From assembly GCA_905479325.1 (NCBI GenBank), contig CAJQLW010000059.1, forward strand, positions 1-35,815: a stretch of 35,815 nucleotides of DNA, given 5' to 3'. Position 1 is the stretch's first letter; each line of letters opens with the position of its first letter. The position numbers and the translations under genes were made by a program. The notes beneath the pieces are model-generated. The model saw nothing but the letters and a program-made list of their open reading frames with translations, was not told where the DNA came from and did no database searches. Below, in pieces: positions 32,512 to 35,815 of the stretch. The DNA comes from an uncultured Flavobacteriales bacterium. Lineage in GTDB: Bacteria; Bacteroidota; Bacteroidia; Flavobacteriales_E; Vicingaceae.

Positions 32512-34998
32512 ATGAGTGTAAGAGAAACCAAATTTGTAGAAGTTATATTGCCTTTGGCATTGCCACAAACGTTCACCTACAGAGTTCCGCATGAATGGAA
32601 TGATGACATTGCGATTGGTCAGCGGGTGATTGTTCAGTTTGGAAAAGGAAAAAAGCAATACTCTGCTATCGTAGAATCTGTGCACACCACTCCACCGGCA
32701 AGTTATCAAGCCAAATATCTTGAAGCTATACTCGACGAGCATCCAATTATTCATCCGGTTCAGCTTAAATTTTGGAATTGGATTGCAGAATATTACATGG
32801 CCAATATTGGAGATGTAATGGTTACCGCTTTACCCGGCGGTTTGCGCTTGGCAAGTGAAACAAGGGTTTTACTTCATCCTGAATATCAAGCAAACATAGA
32901 TCATTTAACAGACGATGAATACCTGGTGGTAGAAGCCTTGGAAGTTAGAAATGTATTAGACTTAAGCGAAATCTCTCAAATTTTGAACATTAAACATGTT
33001 CAATCTAAAATTAAATCGCTGATTGAGAAAAAAGCGGTAATGGTAGAAGAGGAACTGAAAAACCGTTACAAGCCCAAAATGGTAGATTATGTCCGCTTAA
33101 CTTTTGAGGCAAACAAAGAAGAGAATCTGAAAGAGATATTTGACCAATTAGAAAAAGCGCCGAGGCAACTAGAGTTGCTCATGTCGTTCATTCAACTGAA
33201 TGGTCGTTACACTTCGAACCCGAAGGAAGTAAAAAAGGTAGAGTTACAAAAGGTGGTTAATGCAACCTCTTCGCTAGTGAATCAGTTGGTTCAAAAAGAG
33301 ATTTTTGAGGTCTACAAAGTAGAGGCTGGACGACTAATCACTACGGAGGCTAGTTCAAAAGAAAAGCAACTCAACGAATACCAGCAAACGGCCTATCAAG
33401 AAATTAAAGCGCACTTTAAAGAGAAGTCGACAGTGCTCTTGCATGGGGTTACTTCTTCTGGTAAAACGGAGATATACATTAAGCTCATTCAAGAAGCCAT
33501 AGATGCGAAAAAGCAAATATTGTATTTGCTTCCTGAAATTGCTTTAACCACTCAAATTGTTACTCGTTTACAAGCTATTTTTGGTGAAAAGGTAGGTGTA
33601 TTTCACTCTCGTTTTAATGAAAACGAAAGGGTTGAGGTTTGGAACAATGTCTTGAAATTTAATCCGGGACATTATGAAGATTTTCAAATTATACTCGGTG
33701 CTCGATCGTCCTTGTTTTTGCCTTTCTCAAAGTTGGGATTGATCATTGTAGACGAAGAGCATGAGAATACTTTTAAGCAGTATGATCCTTCTCCGCGTTA
33801 CCAAGCGAGAGACGCTTCATTGGTTCTTGCGCACATGCAAGGAGCAAAAGTGTTGCTGGGTTCTGCCACACCTTCAATAGAAAGTTATACCAATGCTACA
33901 GAGGGGAAATACGGTTTAGTAACTCTTTCAAAACGGCACGGGAATGTTACAATGCCCGAAATTACTTGCGCTGACGTAAAGGAAGCAACTCGGAAAAAAA
34001 AGATGAACTCACACTTTACTCCCGAATTGCTAAAAATGATGGAGGAGAACTTAGAAGCGGGGAAGCAAATTATACTTTTTCAAAATAGAAGAGGTTATTC
34101 GCCTGTAATGATGTGTGATACTTGTGGAAATGCACCGCAATGCGTGAACTGCGATGTGAGTTTAACCTATCATAAGTTTAAACGAGAGCTAAATTGCCAC
34201 TACTGTGGCTATCACACAAACTTGCCAACGGCGTGCCCTTCGTGCGGCGACACCAATTTGCAAGTAAAAGGTTTTGGAACGGAGAAGATTGAAGAGGAGT
34301 TGGCCATTTTTCTGCCAAAAGCAAAAATTGGGCGGATGGATTTGGATACCACCCGAGCGAAGAAAGCCTATCATCAAATTATTACCGCTTTTGAAGAAAA
34401 GGAAATTGATATTTTGGTAGGAACACAAATGGTAACAAAAGGCTTGGATTTTGAGAATGTTGGAATGGTTGGCGTGCTAAATGCCGATAATATGCTCAAT
34501 TTTCCTGACTTTAGAGCGTTTGAGCGATCCTATCAATTAATGTCGCAAGTTTCTGGTAGGGCAGGCAGGAAGAAGGACAGAGGTCAGGTTTTAATTCAAA
34601 CCTTCAACCCAGAACACCAAATCATTCGTCAGGTTATTGATAGTGATTACTTAGGCATGTATCGAAATGAACTAATTGATCGAAGAAACTTTCATTATCC
34701 GCCATTTTATCGATTAATTCAACTGACCCTAAAGCACAGAGATCAGCGAAAAATAGAAGAGGCTGCCACACATTTAGCAAACCGGCTGAAACAAAAGTTT
34801 GGTGCTAGAATTCTAGGTCCCGAAGCTCCTGGAATTGCACGAATTCGAAACTTTTACCATCAGAACATTCTCTTCAAGATTGAAAGCAAGGCTTCTATAA
34901 AAAAGGCCAAGGAGCTGTTAAAAGAAGAATTACAGCTATTTGCTGTTCACGATGTGTACAAGTCGGTGCGAGTTGTTGTGGACGTAGATCCGGTTTAG
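32512..34998 (+). CDS. priA: Primosomal protein N' (replication restart helicase PriA)
   Basis: A superfamily 2 DNA helicase that reloads the replisome at stalled forks, 828 aa. An N-terminal DNA-binding domain (about 1-100) has LPLALPQTFTYRVP. Walker A GVTSSGKT has K318; Walker B is DEEH (VDEEHENTFKQYDPSPRY), and GSATPS follows. Eight cysteines at about 535-578 form the two zinc sites (CDTCGNAPQCVNC, CHYCG, CPSC). C-terminal helicase motifs include GTQMVTKGLDFENVGMVGV and SQVSGRAGR. It starts 1 nt after the pfkA stop, so it is cotranscribed. Pairing with pfkA has no obvious functional link. Confidence 0.97.
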   Translation: MSVRETKFVEVILPLALPQTFTYRVPHEWNDDIAIGQRVIVQFGKGKKQYSAIVESVHTTPPASYQAKYLEAILDEHPIIHPVQLKFWNWIAEYYMANIGDVMVTALPGGLRLASETRVLLHPEYQANIDHLTDDEYLVVEALEVRNVLDLSEISQILNIKHVQSKIKSLIEKKAVMVEEELKNRYKPKMVDYVRLTFEANKEENLKEIFDQLEKAPRQLELLMSFIQLNGRYTSNPKEVKKVELQKVVNATSSLVNQLVQKEIFEVYKVEAGRLITTEASSKEKQLNEYQQTAYQEIKAHFKEKSTVLLHGVTSSGKTEIYIKLIQEAIDAKKQILYLLPEIALTTQIVTRLQAIFGEKVGVFHSRFNENERVEVWNNVLKFNPGHYEDFQIILGARSSLFLPFSKLGLIIVDEEHENTFKQYDPSPRYQARDASLVLAHMQGAKVLLGSATPSIESYTNATEGKYGLVTLSKRHGNVTMPEITCADVKEATRKKKMNSHFTPELLKMMEENLEAGKQIILFQNRRGYSPVMMCDTCGNAPQCVNCDVSLTYHKFKRELNCHYCGYHTNLPTACPSCGDTNLQVKGFGTEKIEEELAIFLPKAKIGRMDLDTTRAKKAYHQIITAFEEKEIDILVGTQMVTKGLDFENVGMVGVLNADNMLNFPDFRAFERSYQLMSQVSGRAGRKKDRGQVLIQTFNPEHQIIRQVIDSDYLGMYRNELIDRRNFHYPPFYRLIQLTLKHRDQRKIEEAATHLANRLKQKFGARILGPEAPGIARIRNFYHQNILFKIESKASIKKAKELLKEELQLFAVHDVYKSVRVVVDVDPV

Positions 34999-35074
34999 GG
35001 AGAATTACTTGAATTTAGGCGGTGCACAGCATGCTATAAGTGAAGCAATGTTTGAAGTGCAAATTTGTCGTTTT

Positions 35075-35401
35075 TTACTGCGCAAGCACCTGAACCAAAG
35101 AAACCACTTGACCCAATAAAATCAATACGGGCAAAATAATTAGAAAGGAAGGAAACAAGAGCTGCGTTAATGGAGCTTTAGCTTTCTTATTTTCTTTGGC
35201 AATGGTTACAAAACTGCTGATCGCCATAATAGAAAATAACAAGTATATCACCCTAAGGCTGACATCCTTTCCAAATGAAATCCCTTGTCCGTCCATTCCG
35301 TTAGCTTGTCGAGAAAAATACAAGTTCATTACCATGGCGATAATAAAAATGAAATAAGAAAAGATTAAAATGACAAAGGCTTTTTTCTGTGGTTCGTTCA
35401 T
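35075..35401 (-). CDS. Small integral membrane protein, 108 aa
   Basis: Three hydrophobic helices are visible: about 10-27 (FVILIFSYFIFIIAMVM), 46-65 (SLRVIYLLFSIMAISSFVTI) and 80-105 (LLFPSFLIILPVLILLGQVV). No family is recognised and no catalytic motif is present. The start at ATG 35401 gives a short N-terminus (MNEPQKK). It is convergent with priA. Confidence 0.65.
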   Translation of the reverse strand: MNEPQKKAFVILIFSYFIFIIAMVMNLYFSRQANGMDGQGISFGKDVSLRVIYLLFSIMAISSFVTIAKENKKAKAPLTQLLFPSFLIILPVLILLGQVVSLVQVLAQ

Positions 35402-35479
35402 GGCGCAAAACTAACATTATCTTAGTCTACTTGGTAAGCTGCAGAGCAGGCGAATTTCGTAAAACGGATTTAACGGTTT

Positions 35480-35680
35480 TTATTCTTCCGCTTTTCTACG
35501 AGCAATTTCCTTCCGAATATTGCTGCGTATAAAATTGACGTAATCCAAGCTTTGTTTTCTGACGTTAAGCATGCTCTGTTTATACACTCGCCCAGACTTT
35601 AAATAATTCATAAACTCGTCTTTTTTTCGCAGCTCATAAAAAACCTCTCCGTTAAAAAAGTAAAATGAATATCCGTATAT
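35480..35680 (-). pseudogene. Open fragment beside the IS element; possible 3' remnant of an interrupted gene
   Basis: On the minus strand the frame runs from a TAA at 35683-35681 to a TAA at 35482-35480 and reads as real protein: YSFYFFNGEVFYELRKKDEF then MNYLKSGRVYKQSMLNVRKQ and a basic tail ARRKAEE. The only ATG in frame (35611) gives just 43 aa and leaves the conserved-looking part upstream without a start. The IS1595-like transposase begins 27 bp away on the other strand. The simplest reading is a gene whose 5' part was displaced by the insertion, but a small complete gene with a non-standard start is possible. Family not recognised. Confidence 0.45.
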
Positions 35681-35706
35681 TTACCTTAGGTTAAAAATGT
35701 AATTAT

Positions 35707-35815
35707 ATGTCGCTAATTAGTTTTATTTCAGAGTTTCCCGACGAACAGAGCTGTAAGAATAAGTTTAAAGAATATAGAGATCAGGCAGGAGTTGTCTGTG
35801 CGAAATGTAACGGAA
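35707..35815 (+). mobile_element. IS1595-family (ISXO2-like) transposase, N-terminus, cut by window edge
   Basis: The frame from ATG 35707 reads MSLISFISEFPDEQSCKNKF and continues KEYRDQAGVVCAKCNG to the window edge. This is the typical opening of IS1595/ISXO2-like transposases: the 'F..EFPDE..C...F...R...G..CP.C' block that leads into a zinc ribbon (C-x2-C seen as CAKC) before the DDE/DDN domain. Only 36 codons are inside the window. The element's left inverted repeat should lie in about 35650-35706, but I cannot define its end. The frame and codons are intact as far as they can be seen. Confidence 0.8.

Overview
The window is an AT-rich chromosomal segment from a member of the Bacteroidota, most likely order Flavobacteriales. 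Five things point there. (1) A very long surface protein carries a type IX secretion (T9SS) C-terminal sorting domain. (2) Exact matches to the Bacteroidota -7 promoter element TAnnTTTG lie in front of many genes, while Shine-Dalgarno sequences are scarce. (3) The order rpmG, 50-aa basic protein (DUF4295-like), ftsY, rimO is typical of the phylum. (4) bshC (bacillithiol synthesis) is present. (5) PfkA, Nth and the sigma factor are of Bacteroidota type. I cannot name a genus.

Layout. 1-125: 3' end of a 5S rRNA and its terminator, so an rRNA operon lies to the left. 196-6089 (+): a secreted Xaa-Pro aminopeptidase, then a translation and protein-targeting block (rpmG, small basic protein, ftsY, rimO) and bshC. 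6140-7857 (-): a small unknown protein and a YqhD-type alcohol dehydrogenase, divergent from mazG (7988-8767, +). 8809-13279 (-): a Uup-like ABC-F protein coupled to a TPR lipoprotein, then recA and bcp. 13424-14059 (+): nth. 14163-15103 (-): a small unknown ORF and a sigma-70/ECF factor. 15303-18098 (+): uvrA. Four DNA-repair or recombination genes (recA, nth, uvrA, priA) and the Uup-like protein therefore fall in one window, although in separate transcription units.

18149-22969 (-): a 1606-aa T9SS cargo protein with a propeller-like N-terminus and many Ig-like modules, including an in-frame tandem duplication of exactly 651 bp. 23131-27274 (-): a compact five-gene unit (AIM24-like protein, M23/LysM peptidase, small membrane protein, outer-membrane beta-barrel protein, MscS-type channel) with two 4-bp gene overlaps. 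It looks like an envelope or turgor module and is the best candidate here for an uncharacterised functional system. 27550-27624: tRNA-His, followed by a short accessory-looking stretch. 27811-31358 (-): a secreted protein with an apparent ATT start codon, a beta-lactamase-fold serine hydrolase, an M50 membrane metalloprotease and an FKBP lipoprotein. 31542-34998 (+): pfkA and priA, separated by 1 nt. 35075-35680 (-): a small membrane protein and a possible gene remnant. 35707 to the end: the 5' end of an IS1595-family transposase, cut by the window edge.

Most of the window is core chromosome. I see no CRISPR array, toxin-antitoxin pair, phage or recognisable defence island. The points worth a second look are the exact 651-bp repeats, the envelope operon, the ATT start, a degenerate Fe-S cluster motif in Nth, a lysine inside the PfkA GGDG motif, and several promoters so close to the start codon that the mRNAs should be leaderless or nearly so.
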